DNA of 64,000 bases from Lunularia cruciata (taxonomy: Eukaryota; Streptophyta; Marchantiopsida; Lunulariales; Lunulariaceae), in the NCBI GenBank assembly GCA_948567375.1, contig OX419756.1, positions 30,296,552 to 30,360,551 on the forward strand, in the 5' to 3' direction. Below are positions 42,101 through 51,879 of this stretch, one piece after another (the first letter of the stretch is position 1; each line of letters starts with the position of its first letter). The notes below the pieces were generated by a model. The model saw only the letters and a program-made list of their open reading frames with translations, had not been told where the DNA came from and made no database searches. A program made the translations under genes and the position numbers.

Positions 42101-42865
42101 ATTTCTTGTCTACTACGTACAAGGTGATCTTCCATCCTTTGCCTCTTATCTTCCAATTGTCTTATAGAAAAATAGTTTTAGTAGACTTTACATTCTATTC
42201 TAGTTACTCCATCTATTTATTCCTTGTGCTACTAGTGTATGTCTTTGCTTTTGCTCTAGCAAGTTTGTAGGCTCTTGAATCCTAGCTTGACCTAACAGTA
42301 TATTTTCTCTCCAAGTATTATTACAATAAATGATAGATTTCTTGTCTCCTATGCACAAAGTGATCTTCCATCTTTTGCCTCTTATCTTCCAATTGTCTTA
42401 TAGAAAGATATTTTTAGTAGACTTTACATTCTATTCTAGTTGATCCTTCTATTTATTCCTTGTGCTACTAGTGTATGTCTTTGCTTTTTCTCTAGCAAGT
42501 TTGTAGGCTCTTGAATCCTAGCTTGACCTGAAAAATAGCATTTCAATATGCACTATTTACTTTTTTTTAATTACAATAAGGTTTTACTTAGCTTTGTTCC
42601 ACTCAACTGTGACTATGATACTACATTATGTAATCCATGTCCATTTTTGCTCTTTTGGAGAATAGAAGATCCATGATGCCATCAAAGATAAAGTGTTTGT
42701 GATAGCACAAGAGAGTGGATACTTCACTTAGAGTGAGTGTTTGTATGCATTGAAGGCAACATGAGTTAGGATGGACTTATATATGGTCTAAGAGGATCAA
42801 TTTATAATAGTAAAACTTATGATTATGGATCATACATGCAATACAATTATAAAGGGGATGATTAT
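39102..42865. other. AT-rich block without genes, containing repeat copy R2
   Basis: No domain recognised on either strand; short ORFs such as plus 39960-40370 look like chance openness in AT-rich DNA. The part 40300-42100 is a diverged copy of 11000-11900 (shared TAGGCTTTTGACC, GGCTTGAGAGTCA, ACCTACTTTGCAT, ATGTGATTGAGGTG). How this old-looking block came to lie inside E1 is unclear. Confidence 0.5.
42061..42529. repeat. Tandem duplication, two units of about 235 bp
   Basis: Units 42061-42296 and 42297-42529 both run from AGTATATTTTCTCTCCAAGT to AATCCTAGCTTGACCT with only scattered differences, so this duplication is younger than the surrounding repeat R2. Confidence 0.92.
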
Positions 42866-43311
42866 TGTAAAAGACCAAAGAGAGAAATAGGAGAATGGAA
42901 GATTGTATTGGAAAATCATATTAGAAATGCTCAAGTGAGTGAAAATTTGAATATTAATTTTGGGTTTTGATGTTTATAGTGAGGCAACAAAAGGCTCTTT
43001 AGAAGCTTCAAAGGGAGTTTAACTCTCAAAGCTACCTTCTTGAATGTAAGCTAAAATATCAAAGAAATTGCCAAGGAAATCACATACTTGGGAGACAAAT
43101 TGAGCTAGCATTAACTTGATGTCCAAGTTACCCAATCCATGGAAGGCACCTAGAAGCTTCACATTAAGAAGCTTCCAAAGTGTTCTAGAACATTTGACCA
43201 AGAATTTTATAAGATGGTTTTAGAACATTTTTAGAATTTCTAACTACATTTGGCTTATTTCATTAACTTAATATCCTCTACTAACTCATCTGTTAACTCC
43301 ATATTATTACA
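42866..43311 (-). repeat. E2: diverged LTR of the E1 family
   Basis: TGTAAAAGACCAAA...ATATTATTACA on the plus strand, same ends and order as the E1 LTRs but far more diverged and with fewer GAAGCTTC units. It is followed at 43312-43433 by the same internal sequence that follows the E1 3' LTR (CTAGTTGGTGACATCCTC), so it is the 3' end of an older minus-strand copy. Confidence 0.82.
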
Positions 43312-43433
43312 TATTCTTCTATTGCTAGTTGGTGACATCCTCATTGCCATAGAATCTTTAAAATCCTAGACAACCATTTATGTTTTGTGGAGATGAGAAA
43401 AGGGCTCTAATGTTGCACTACGAAAAGGATACT
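43312..43433 (-). pseudogene. E2 chromodomain fragment
   Basis: Diverged match to 13955-14077, the end of the E1 chromodomain frame and polypurine tract. Too short and mutated to code for anything. Cut at 43434 by an LTR start in the opposite orientation. Confidence 0.7.
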
Positions 43434-43571
43434 TGTAACAATATGGAATTTATAGATGAGTTCGTCAAGACTAACAAAGTAAAAAATAGGCCAAATTAGC
43501 CAAAATTATAGGAATTTTCTAGAAGCATCTAAGAAGCTTCTTGGTACTTCCAAGGAAGGTAATATGTATGC
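43434..43571 (+). repeat. E3: inverted partial LTR of the E1 family
   Basis: TGTAACAATATGGAATTTATAG followed by GCCAAATTAGCC and CTAAGAAGCTTCTTGG matches the minus-strand start of the E1 LTR but lies in plus orientation. Only the first 140 bp or so are present before the AAGTAGGC repeat. Confidence 0.7.
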
Positions 43572-43608
43572 CAAGTAGGCAAGTAGGCAAGTAGGCAAGT
43601 AGGCAAGT
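43572..43608. repeat. Short tandem repeat (AAGTAGGC), about 4.5 units
   Basis: Four perfect AAGTAGGC units plus a partial unit at the exact boundary between the inverted E3 LTR piece and the E1 integrase. This suggests slippage or repair synthesis at the junction. Confidence 0.9.
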
Positions 43609-44200
43609 ATCTGAAAGAGTGCTACCAAAACTTCTCGATAAATCAAGGATCACGGTTGGAGATGAGTATGCATGGCATTTCATGATGCTTGAAGACATTG
43701 TCAAAGTAGATTTACACTAAGGTTGGAGCATCCACGGTATCATAGGTTAGTGCCAAGTAGATTTGCTTACTAAGCTTATCCACAAACACCACGATTGCTG
43801 TGTGTCCTTGTTTTGTCTTTAGCAAGGATGTGATGAGATCCAAGCTCACATGCTCCCAACAAGCTGATGGAACGGCAAGCGGTTGAAGGAGTCCACTTGG
43901 CTTCTAGTTGCTGGCCTTGTTATGTTGGCAGCTCTCACATGATCGAACGAATTCTTGAACATCTCGTGTCATGTTGGGCCACCACCATTGACGTTGGAGG
44001 GTACCCAAGGTCTTGTCTACACCCATGTGACCAGCGATGGGTAAATCATGGGCTTCTTGAAGGCGCACAAGTCAAAGATCACCTTTGGCTGGAACATAGA
44101 TCCGGTCTACATGGAATAGAAGGCCTTCCTTGGAGGAGAAGGTGTTGTACTCCTTGCACATGTTGTTAGATGACCATGTACCATTTGGAAGAAGGGATCT
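43609..44200 (-). pseudogene. pol: E1 integrase N-terminal and core part
   Basis: HDLPIAGHMGVDKTLG...CESCQHNK gives the HHCC zinc site. The core has HVSLDLITSLLKTKQGH (first aspartate), then TYDTVDAPTLV, HHEMPCILISNRDP (second aspartate) and FIEKFW, where it stops at the AAGTAGGC junction. The next 35-40 residues with the catalytic glutamate are missing, and the C-terminal part continues at 14725. A few stops lie within. Confidence 0.85.
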
Positions 44201-45660
44201 TGTTGTAGAGCTAGCTGAAACTCATTATGGATCTTGGGGTCAATTAACATTGTTGTAATTGTTGCCGTGATGAGAGGAAGAGACTTCAAATCAGGTCGTC
44301 GTGATAGAGCATCAAGGATGACATGGAACCGACCTAGTTTGTAATCAAGTTTGATGTCAAACAATTGGAAATGCTATTCCCATTGATGACGTGGACTCTT
44401 CATGTGCTCCAAGTGTAAGGTCTGCAACAATGGCTTGTGATCAGTTTGCATGATCACTTGTTTCCCCAAGAGATAATGCCTCCATACCTTGGTGGCATAT
44501 ACCATTGCAAGTTGCTCTTGATCTCAAGCAGAATAATTTATTTCAGCTGTATTTAGTCAGCAAGACACAAAGGCAATGGGATGTTGTCCATCTGGGAATT
44601 CTTGTTGCAACACAGCTCCAATTGCAAAGTTAGAAGCATTGAAATCAACCACACAAGGTAGTTGAGGATCATATGGTTGAAGAATGGGTCTTGAAGACAC
44701 CGTATGCTTCAACTTATGGAATGCTTCTTCATGCTTGGTGTTCCATTGGAAGCTCAAGTTCTTTCCCAAGAGGTCAGTCAATGGTGCAGCCACATGAGCA
44801 TAATAGTGGATGAACCGCCGGTAAAAACTGGCCAATCCATTGAATGCCCATACTTTTGTAGCATCCTTTGGGGTAGGCCAATCAGTAATGGCCATGATCT
44901 TCTCTTCTTCCATCTTGATCCCCTCTGAGGAGATCTTATAACCCAAGAAGGTAAACTCCTTCTGCCAAAAGGCACACTTCAACTTCTTGCAGTAAAATTT
45001 TCATTGTCGTAGTTGTCTTAGGACTTCTTGCACATGATTCATATGTTCTGCCTTTGTCTTGCTATAGATTAAGATATCATCCAAGGACACCACCACTGAC
45101 CAATCCAATAGTCCATCCAACACCCGATGCATCTGATCCATGAAGATTGTTGGAGCATTAGTGAGTTTGAAAGGTAAAACTCTCCACTCAAAATGCCCAT
45201 ACCTTGTGCAAAAGGCAGTCTTTTGCACATCCTCTCTATCAATCAGAATTTGCCAATAGTCGTTATGAAGATCCAACTTGGAAAAGTAGCATGCTCCACT
45301 TAGTTGATCAAGCAAGTCATTGATCCAAGGCAAGGGTTTGCATTCTTCACAATTTGCTTATTGAGCCCACGGTAATCAATACAGAAATCCACCCTTCTTT
45401 GGAACAAATAGTACCGGTGCTCCCCAAGGAGAGGTACTATGTCATATGAAGTCCTTCTCCAACAACTTGGTAAGTGTTGTTCGCAACTCCTCTAACTTCT
45501 TTGGTGAGAGCCAATAGATCAGTCTACTCACTAGAGTACTCCCTAGCAATAACTTGACCTTGAAGGGCATACCTTGATCAGAGGGTAATCCCTTTGGCAG
45601 ATCCTCCAATAACACATCCGCAAACTCTTGAATTATCCGATCAACCATTGCTTGATGAGG
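44201..45660 (-). pseudogene. pol: E1 reverse transcriptase and RNase H
   Basis: Entry IIQEFADVLLEDLPKGLP (about 45630), then WGAPVLFVPKK, LDLHNDYWQILI, RVLPFKLTNAPTIFMDQMH and active site VVSLDDILIYS (about 45090). The connection has FLGYKISSEGI and GLASFYRRFIHYYAHVAAPL. RNase H starts VVDFNASNFAIGAVLQQE, with the usual DAS changed to NAS, and ends RFHVILDALSRRPD. Several frameshifts and stops. RNase H has a doubtful first catalytic position even where the frame is open. Confidence 0.85.
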
Positions 45661-45719
45661 CTCTTAGCCTTCCTCAGATTGTTCTTGTGCCGTCGGCTTG
45701 ATCCACACCGTGAATACAG

Positions 45720-45910
45720 ACTTATCTTCCTCCAAAGCTTGCTCTATGGCTGCTTTACTAACAAACTTCCTTTCCAAGGACTCATCTCTCTTCCAAGCTT
45801 GTTCCATGGTTGCCTTCTTGGCAAACTTCCCATCTTGGGACTTGTCTCCCTTTGAGGTTTACTTTATGGTTACCCTCTTGACAAACTTCCCATCTTGGGA
45901 TGACTATTCT
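45720..45910. repeat. Tandem coding repeat, about three units of 66 bp
   Basis: Within the protease-RT linker of E1, phrases like ACAAACTTCCCATCTTGGGA and GCTTGTTCCATGG recur every 66 bp or so, encoding repeats of the form DGKFAKKATMEQAWKRDES and ERKFVSKAAIEQALEEDKS on the minus strand. The unit length is a multiple of three, so the frame was kept. Confidence 0.7.
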
Positions 45911-46019
45911 TAGGTGTCTTACTCAGAGTCGCCAAAAAACCTAATCGGAAATTCCTACCTATGTGTTGTACTTGAAATTGTCATCGAGTCCAATCAAATT
46001 GAACCTTATGACGTTCAAG

Positions 46020-46337
46020 TCAAGGTAGACCCAGGATGATATCATAGTGTAGAAGTGCCATTACAAACCTCATACACTCCAAATACTCCTTCCCAACCTT
46101 GAAAGTAACAAGATGCAAGGTGCGGAATGCATAACCTTTTCTACCATCCACCATCATCAAACTACTTCCAATCAATGGCTTGATAGGAATACCCAATTCC
46201 TTTGCTACTTGCATAGACATGCAATTCTTTGAACTTCCAAAATCAACCAAAATCCTACAACCCCGATTTGATATCATACCTTGCAAGTGAAGCAAACTTG
46301 CATAGGTCAAGCCTTCAATCCCATTGGAACTAATCAA
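46020..46337 (-). pseudogene. pol: E1 aspartic protease
   Basis: GCRILVDFGSSKNCMSMQVAKE is the Ty3 protease active site with DSG changed to DFG; the hydrophobic end DIILGLPWL follows. It would cut gag-pol. The missing serine after the catalytic aspartate suggests loss of function. Confidence 0.8.
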
Positions 46338-46363
46338 GCTCCCAATAGGCAGCTCAAAATCTC

Positions 46364-47269
46364 CTACTGGGATTCCTTGTTTCCCTGATTATTCCACTCC
46401 ACAATCTCCACCTGGGCAACTTGTCGAGGTCGTCTATTCTTGAGTGTACATTCAGCAATGCGATGCCCTACTTGGCAGCAATAAAAACAACCACCATTTT
46501 GTTGTAGTTTCTCTCTATCTGCCATGCCAAGTGGTCTTTGTTGAATTGCATCAATCTCCATGGGTGTTGGCTCCTCCACTCATGTGTGCTGTATTGGTAG
46601 GTTCTGTGGAGGTCGAGGTCAAGACCAAGTTGTTGCCACCAAGGAATCAAAACGTTCGGCCAATCGCATGGCTTCCTCCAAGTTTGGTGGCTCTCGCATG
46701 GTTACTTCTAATTTGGTTCTCGCCTTCAAGCCCCTCACAAATCGACCCAGAGTTTCAACTCCCAATATATCTGGAATTTGCATGATGGTGTTTTGGAACT
46801 ACGTGATGTAACTTCTTATAGAGCCAATATGTTTCAACTCTGCCAACTTATCCCGTGTAGCTCATGTGGCATTTATAGCTTAGAATCAATTAATTATTTC
46901 ACTCTTGAATTCTACCCATGTCAAGATTGGTGCAACAGTTTGTCATTCAGCTTGCTCCACTTGGAATCTCCACCATAACTTTGCTACTCCATCCAATTGG
47001 CTAGAAGCCAAGAGAATCTATTTTCGCTCATCTTGTAGATTGGTAGTTTCAAAATAACATTCAAAATCAAACACAAAATTCTCCATTGCACCCAAGAGAG
47101 TCTTGCCTTCAAATACCTTGGGTTTAGGGAATCTGATCCAATCTTCTCCCTCTCAAATCAGTACCCTCTCTACATGCTCTTGTCGTCAAAGATCTTGTTC
47201 ATCCAACAATCAAGTAAGGTGCTCAATTTGTTGTTGCATAGCAAGGATAACATCACATATTGCCGCCAT
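46364..47269 (-). pseudogene. gag: E1 gag
   Basis: Starts at an ATG (47267-47269) giving MAAICDVILAMQQQIEHL. The capsid frame is interrupted by many stops (WIRFPKPKVFEGK, DFECYFETTNLQDERK readable). The nucleocapsid end 46364-46579 is open, with TPMEIDAIQ and one zinc knuckle CFYCCQVGHRIAEC. Layout is normal for a chromovirus. Confidence 0.82.
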
Positions 47270-47527
47270 GGTTGCTACTCTATCACTCCACCCCTAATCT
47301 TTCTAATTTATTAACACATAGAAACATCCCGTCCACCGTTCTCCATAAGTTACAACCGGAAGTATCAAGGGTTCCTCAGTTATGGTGATCATATGCAAAA
47401 AATCTTGTCCAAAGTGTGAGGTGATGAATTGCATGAAGCAATGCTTAGGTAGCACTTGGACACAAAAATCCCAATGGTTTGGTGGAAGTGGATTTGGTGG
47501 TCCATAAATTCCATCCATCCCGTTCTT

Positions 47528-47539
47528 GCTCTGATACCA
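47528..47539 (-). other. E1 primer-binding site (initiator tRNA-Met)
   Basis: TGGTATCAGAGC on the minus strand, one base inside the 5' LTR. It is the standard plant site complementary to the 3' end of initiator tRNA-Met. Confidence 0.95.
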
Positions 47540-47540
47540 A

Positions 47541-47966
47541 TGTAAAAGACCAAATCCGAGGAGAGAAATAGGAGAATGGAAACTCACATTGGGACACTTG
47601 AATGAGCAAAAACTCCAAATGCCTAGCATGAGCTTTGGCTTTGGTATTTATAGGTAGCATACAAGGCCCTTGAGAAGCTTCTCAAGAAGCTTCCTCAAGC
47701 CACTTTCTTAGAGTGCAAGCCAAGTTAACTAGGAAGCTTCTCAAGAAGCTTCCTTCTAGAAGTCGCTTACTTGGCGTGCAAGCTAAGCTAGTTAGAAGCT
47801 TCTAGAAGCTTCCTTCTAGAAACTACTTACTTGAGGTGCAAGCTAAGCTAGACAGGAAGCTTCCCAAGAATCTTCCTAGATACATTCGGAATATTCTAGG
47901 CTAATTTGTCTTATGTGCTACTTCGTAAGCCCGACTAACTTTGTTGCTAAACTCCATATTGTTACA
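47541..47966 (-). repeat. E1 5' LTR
   Basis: 426 bp, matching 13529-13954 with about 23 differences. Adjacent to the primer-binding site inside and TTAAG outside. TATAAATA at 47645-47652 (minus). Confidence 0.95.
47673..47896 (-). promoter_or_regulatory. Heat-shock-element-like array, E1 5' LTR
   Basis: Same GAAGCTTC/TTCTAGAA series as in the 3' LTR. The four-unit core GAAGCTTCTAGAAGCTTC at 47795-47812 is unchanged, while one unit nearer the outer end has decayed (AAGAATCTTCC). The array lies upstream of the TATA box in the direction of transcription. Confidence 0.65.
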
Positions 47967-47971
47967 TTAAG
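47967..47971. repeat. Target-site duplication TTAAG, right copy (element E1)
   Basis: Identical to 13524-13528. Rejoining the flanks gives ...GAGTTTAAG|TAAACTCTAG as the ancestral site. Confidence 0.85.
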
Positions 47972-50900
47972 TAAACTCTAGATAAGATAGCCGTCACAAA
48001 CAACAACACTTCCTAGATTGCTTCCTAACTTGCACATTGTGGAAGGTCTAACAAAATATATTCAAAATATTAGAGAAAGGTCAAATCAAGGGACAAGAGG
48101 TAAAGTCTTCAAGAGATATGCTTGTGTATACTTTATGAAGTCTAAGAGATGATTATACTTTGAACCCTTGTATGCAATGCAACCAAGGTATAGGAATTTT
48201 CAGTGGGCTTGCCCTAACCCGTAGTTTGGCTATAGGACAAAACTAGACAAGGGACAACCCTTATGAGGCTGGATCTTATTTGGGCTTGGGGAAGAATTGC
48301 AAGCATGATCCCTATAGCCCACATATCTATGCTACAAGACAAGGTCTATTGTTGGACATGTAACCAAAAAGATGTCTCGTAGGTCTATCACCCTTGTAAG
48401 CCCTTTGAACTCCTTGGTTGTCATTCTTTGTCAATCAATTCTAGCACTATGGGAGAGCTATGGAACATCTTATAGTAAGGCCAATGGTCAGAAGGATTAG
48501 CAATAACACCACATCATACACGTTATATCATCACCCATTGGTATAAGTAATCATCCATACATATATCTAAAAACAAATTATAAGATAAGGTGTTTAGGTA
48601 TGATATTATCTTCATTGCAGGCTGACGCATACAACATGATGGTCACTACCTATCCTACAAGGGCACTACAATACTTTTTAACCATCTTCCTCTATCATGC
48701 TAAGCACTCCTCTCCACTAGTTAACACTCAATATTGCTTTGCTAGATAGCTCATTGATTGATTCATGAATAAATCAACCCCAACATAGTGGACTAAGCTC
48801 CTTTATACGGGTATGCTCAAACCCTACAAGAATTTTCTACTTCCTCCCTAATACTTCTTCTGTGGTGGCCATCTCCTTCAAATGCCACCTCTCATAAATG
48901 TCAATTGGCACCAAATCCTTGATTCTAACATGGATTACACTACCTCTGTGTAATAATGTGCTGCCTTTGCATTAATTTCCTACCTAAAATGTTCTTACTA
49001 TTTTACATGCCCATAGAAATCTCTATGTTTGCTCTCTTGTGCATCCTATAGAGAGGACTCCATAAGCATTATATAACATTTGAGAAATTTCTTGTAATTC
49101 ATCTCTTTCAATTTAATGTATATTTTAATTCATACCTAGTAGTAATAATGTAATTAAATTATTTCTAAATTTTTGCTTATTTTTTAGGAGTATAAAGTCT
49201 GAAGAAGTCTTAAGATATCATATCTGCCAAAATAGGCCTAAAGATTAAGGGTCTATAAAAGCAAAAGGAATACATGTTATTGAGTGTAATTTTTCAACTA
49301 TATCTTTCTTTCTTGCTTTCATTCTTTGGTATGAAAATGCACAATCTTGGAAGAAGATATATGTGGAAGGTGTGATAAATCTCCAAGGATATACAGATAT
49401 ACAAATTGTGATCTACTTCATAGAAAACAAAATACATTATTTTAAGTTGAAGGATTTCTTAATGTCACACAAGACTACCTTGGCCATTGTGGATATTTCA
49501 TATGGTTATAATATGAAAAGAGGAGAAGTAAGATGATAGAAAACACTTCATGGAAAAGGATGTGTTTGGAATGTTATTGAGCTCCAAGCAAGTAATGGCA
49601 TCTAATAAAATTTTTCATTTTACACTCTTCTCAATAATTTGCCGTTGTGGATGACAATTGTATAGGTGTCAATCATATGATTTGCTAAGTATTATACATA
49701 TAAACATTATAAATATATATAGCTATAAAGTTAGATAGAAAGTATATTTTGTAAATGCATTCATAGCTTTTGATAGGCTCAAACTTATTGCTAAATGCAT
49801 GTTGTTCTTCCATCTCCCAAACTTTTAGTCACCATACAAAGAGTATGGTTCGGTAAGAACTAGAGTTCAAATGTAAAGATGTATATTACTATCATATATT
49901 CTATGATTGATTTTATTATTTATTGGTATAGATGTACCATACTCCATGGGAAGAAAAATTATACTTCATCCTACTTTGCAGACGAGAGACTTCCAAGCAA
50001 TTCAACTCATATAAGATATTAAGAGGAAACAATGAGAAAGAAGCAACAACAACAAAAATGAGTTGAAACAACTGGTTTAGGTTTAAAAAGTTATTCCCTT
50101 AGAGTAGACTTACATTATGATCACAAAAGTTTCACTTTATGAGTATCATAACTTCTATTGTAAGTTCAATATGAAGTATAATCAAAATTGAAGTATCTAT
50201 GAATATGAATCATACTCCCATATGAAAGTATGAACCTACAATAGAAGTTATGATACTAATAAAGTGAAACTTTTGTGCACATAATGTAAGTTTCCTCTAA
50301 AGGAATAATTTTTTAAACCTAAACCAGTTGTTTCAACTTATTTATGCTTTGCTCATTTTTGTTCTTGTTGCTTCTTTCTCATTGTTTCTTCTTAATATCC
50401 TATATGAGTTGAATTGCTTGGAAGTCTCTCATATGCAAAGAAGGATGAAGTATAATCTTTCTTCCCATGGAGTATGGTATATCTGTACCAATAAATAATA
50501 AAATCAATTATAGAATATATGATGATGATAATATAAATTGAGTATCATACTTGTTCATATGATGTATATTATCAATCATGGAATATATGATAATAATATA
50601 CAAGATGTACTTGTTCACATGATGTTTATTATTATCCTACAAAACCTCTTATAGCTGGTCATACATATTTCTTATAAGGTTTTTATTCATAGTTTTTATA
50701 AAGAAACTTTGTGGTAATTAAATTGGGGTCCTACCTCCATAGGATTACTCATACAAAGAATTTAATTGAGCCATTAATATTTCACTGAATGATATCATTG
50801 GATGTTGATCAAATCGTATGAATATACTTCTTATCCTCATCATGAAAATAAAATAAAATGTCATTCCAATGGCAATGAGAATTTATTTAGAAATAGCTTC

Positions 50901-51044
50901 TTTGTTTACCTACATACTTAAACTGATGAAAAGGAGAGAGAAATAGTATTTCTATTACGGATGATTACAAATGCAAGACTAAAAATAAGAAAAACTGCAA
51001 TATACATATGAAAAAAATTATATATCAATCACTTCTTATATACC
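47972..51044. other. AT-rich stretch without recognised genes
   Basis: Right flank of E1. Apart from the inverted repeat at 49880-50534 I see no coding motif, LTR pair or RNA gene on either strand. Short ORFs are consistent with chance. Confidence 0.55.
49880..50534. repeat. Large imperfect inverted repeat, arms of about 290 bp
   Basis: The left arm (about 49880-50175) contains CATACTCCATGGGAAGAAA, CAATGAGAAAGAAGCAACAA, CAACTGGTTTAGGTTTAAA and AGTATCATAACTTCTATTG. The right arm (about 50228-50534) contains their complements in reverse order. A spacer of roughly 50 bp separates them. Possibly a fold-back element, a hairpin-RNA locus or an inverted duplication. Confidence 0.85.
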
Positions 51045-51879
51045 TATGGTGCCCACATTTTCCCAAAAATTTTCTTTTTATTAATTTCACTCTTGCTTGT
51101 AAAGATATGACTCTTGCTTGTGAAGATATACTATTTAGGAAGGAAAACTTCTAAGTTGAAGAATCCTTGGAGTTGTGGCTATTTATCTAAAGGTACTATT
51201 GGAAGAACCACAACCAAATGCATTTTGAAGAAAGAATGCCAAATAAGACATAATCCCAAATGCTGTTCAGAAGAAAAGAACTCAAGTCTGAGTACTTTCA
51301 TAACTTCATACCCAAAGACCTTAGTACCCAAGTACCTTTGGATCTGAAGATCATACAAGAATTTGAATGTGCTCCCACCTAGTTAAATAACTACCACTAA
51401 AGATAGGTTCCATTCAAGGAAGACTATTTGTATTTTGGCAATAGCTTTGAATTTTAGGGTTTTTTACATGTGTGGAGAAGGAGTGCTCACCCACCATGTA
51501 TCCATTGAATGACAAAAGAATGATTGGGGAATTTGTTTATAAAACCAAATGCACATTGATCAAAGACACTTTTCACAAAAGCTATTTCATTTTCAAATTT
51601 GAGTGAGCCTAAAATTCCAAGGTCTTAGCAAGCCTTTGTAGTTCTCCCAACCTTTTTAATGTACTAAATAGAGTTGGACATCCTTTGTCTTTGTACCTAT
51701 ACCACATTTGATAAGAAACATGATGTTTGTTCAAAAACCCATGAAGAAGACCCTTTAACCCATTCTTCATACTCCAACAATCAGCAAATGTGCAATCCAT
51801 TACAAAAGTGAGGTAATCCTACCAAGCAAGCATCTTAGCTTCTTGCTATAGAATCAAGAATTGGGGGACTTAAAAATTA

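Larger units (their letters stand above)
13529..47966 (-). mobile_element. E1: Ty3 chromovirus split by about 29 kb of nested DNA
   Basis: Two 426-bp LTRs (13529-13954 and 47541-47966) differ at about 23 positions by my count (roughly 95% identity). They start and end TGTAA...TTACA and are flanked by the same 5-bp duplication. The element's own sequence is the right part (43609-47540: PBS, gag, protease, RT, RNase H, integrase core) and the left part (13955-14725: integrase C-terminus and chromodomain). Together with the LTRs this is about 5.6 kb, a normal chromovirus size. About 35-40 integrase codons, including the third catalytic residue, are missing between the halves. Everything from 14726 to 43608 arrived by later events. 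All domains are broken. Confidence 0.88.

Noticed and set aside
43572-43608. AAGTAGGC repeats as a CRISPR-like or telomere-like array
   Set aside because: Units are contiguous 8-mers without spacers and do not match plant telomere TTTAGGG.
47303-47660. Overlapping minus-strand ORFs near the E1 5' LTR as a separate gene
   Set aside because: They straddle the primer-binding site and LTR and have no motif; they are leader and LTR sequence.
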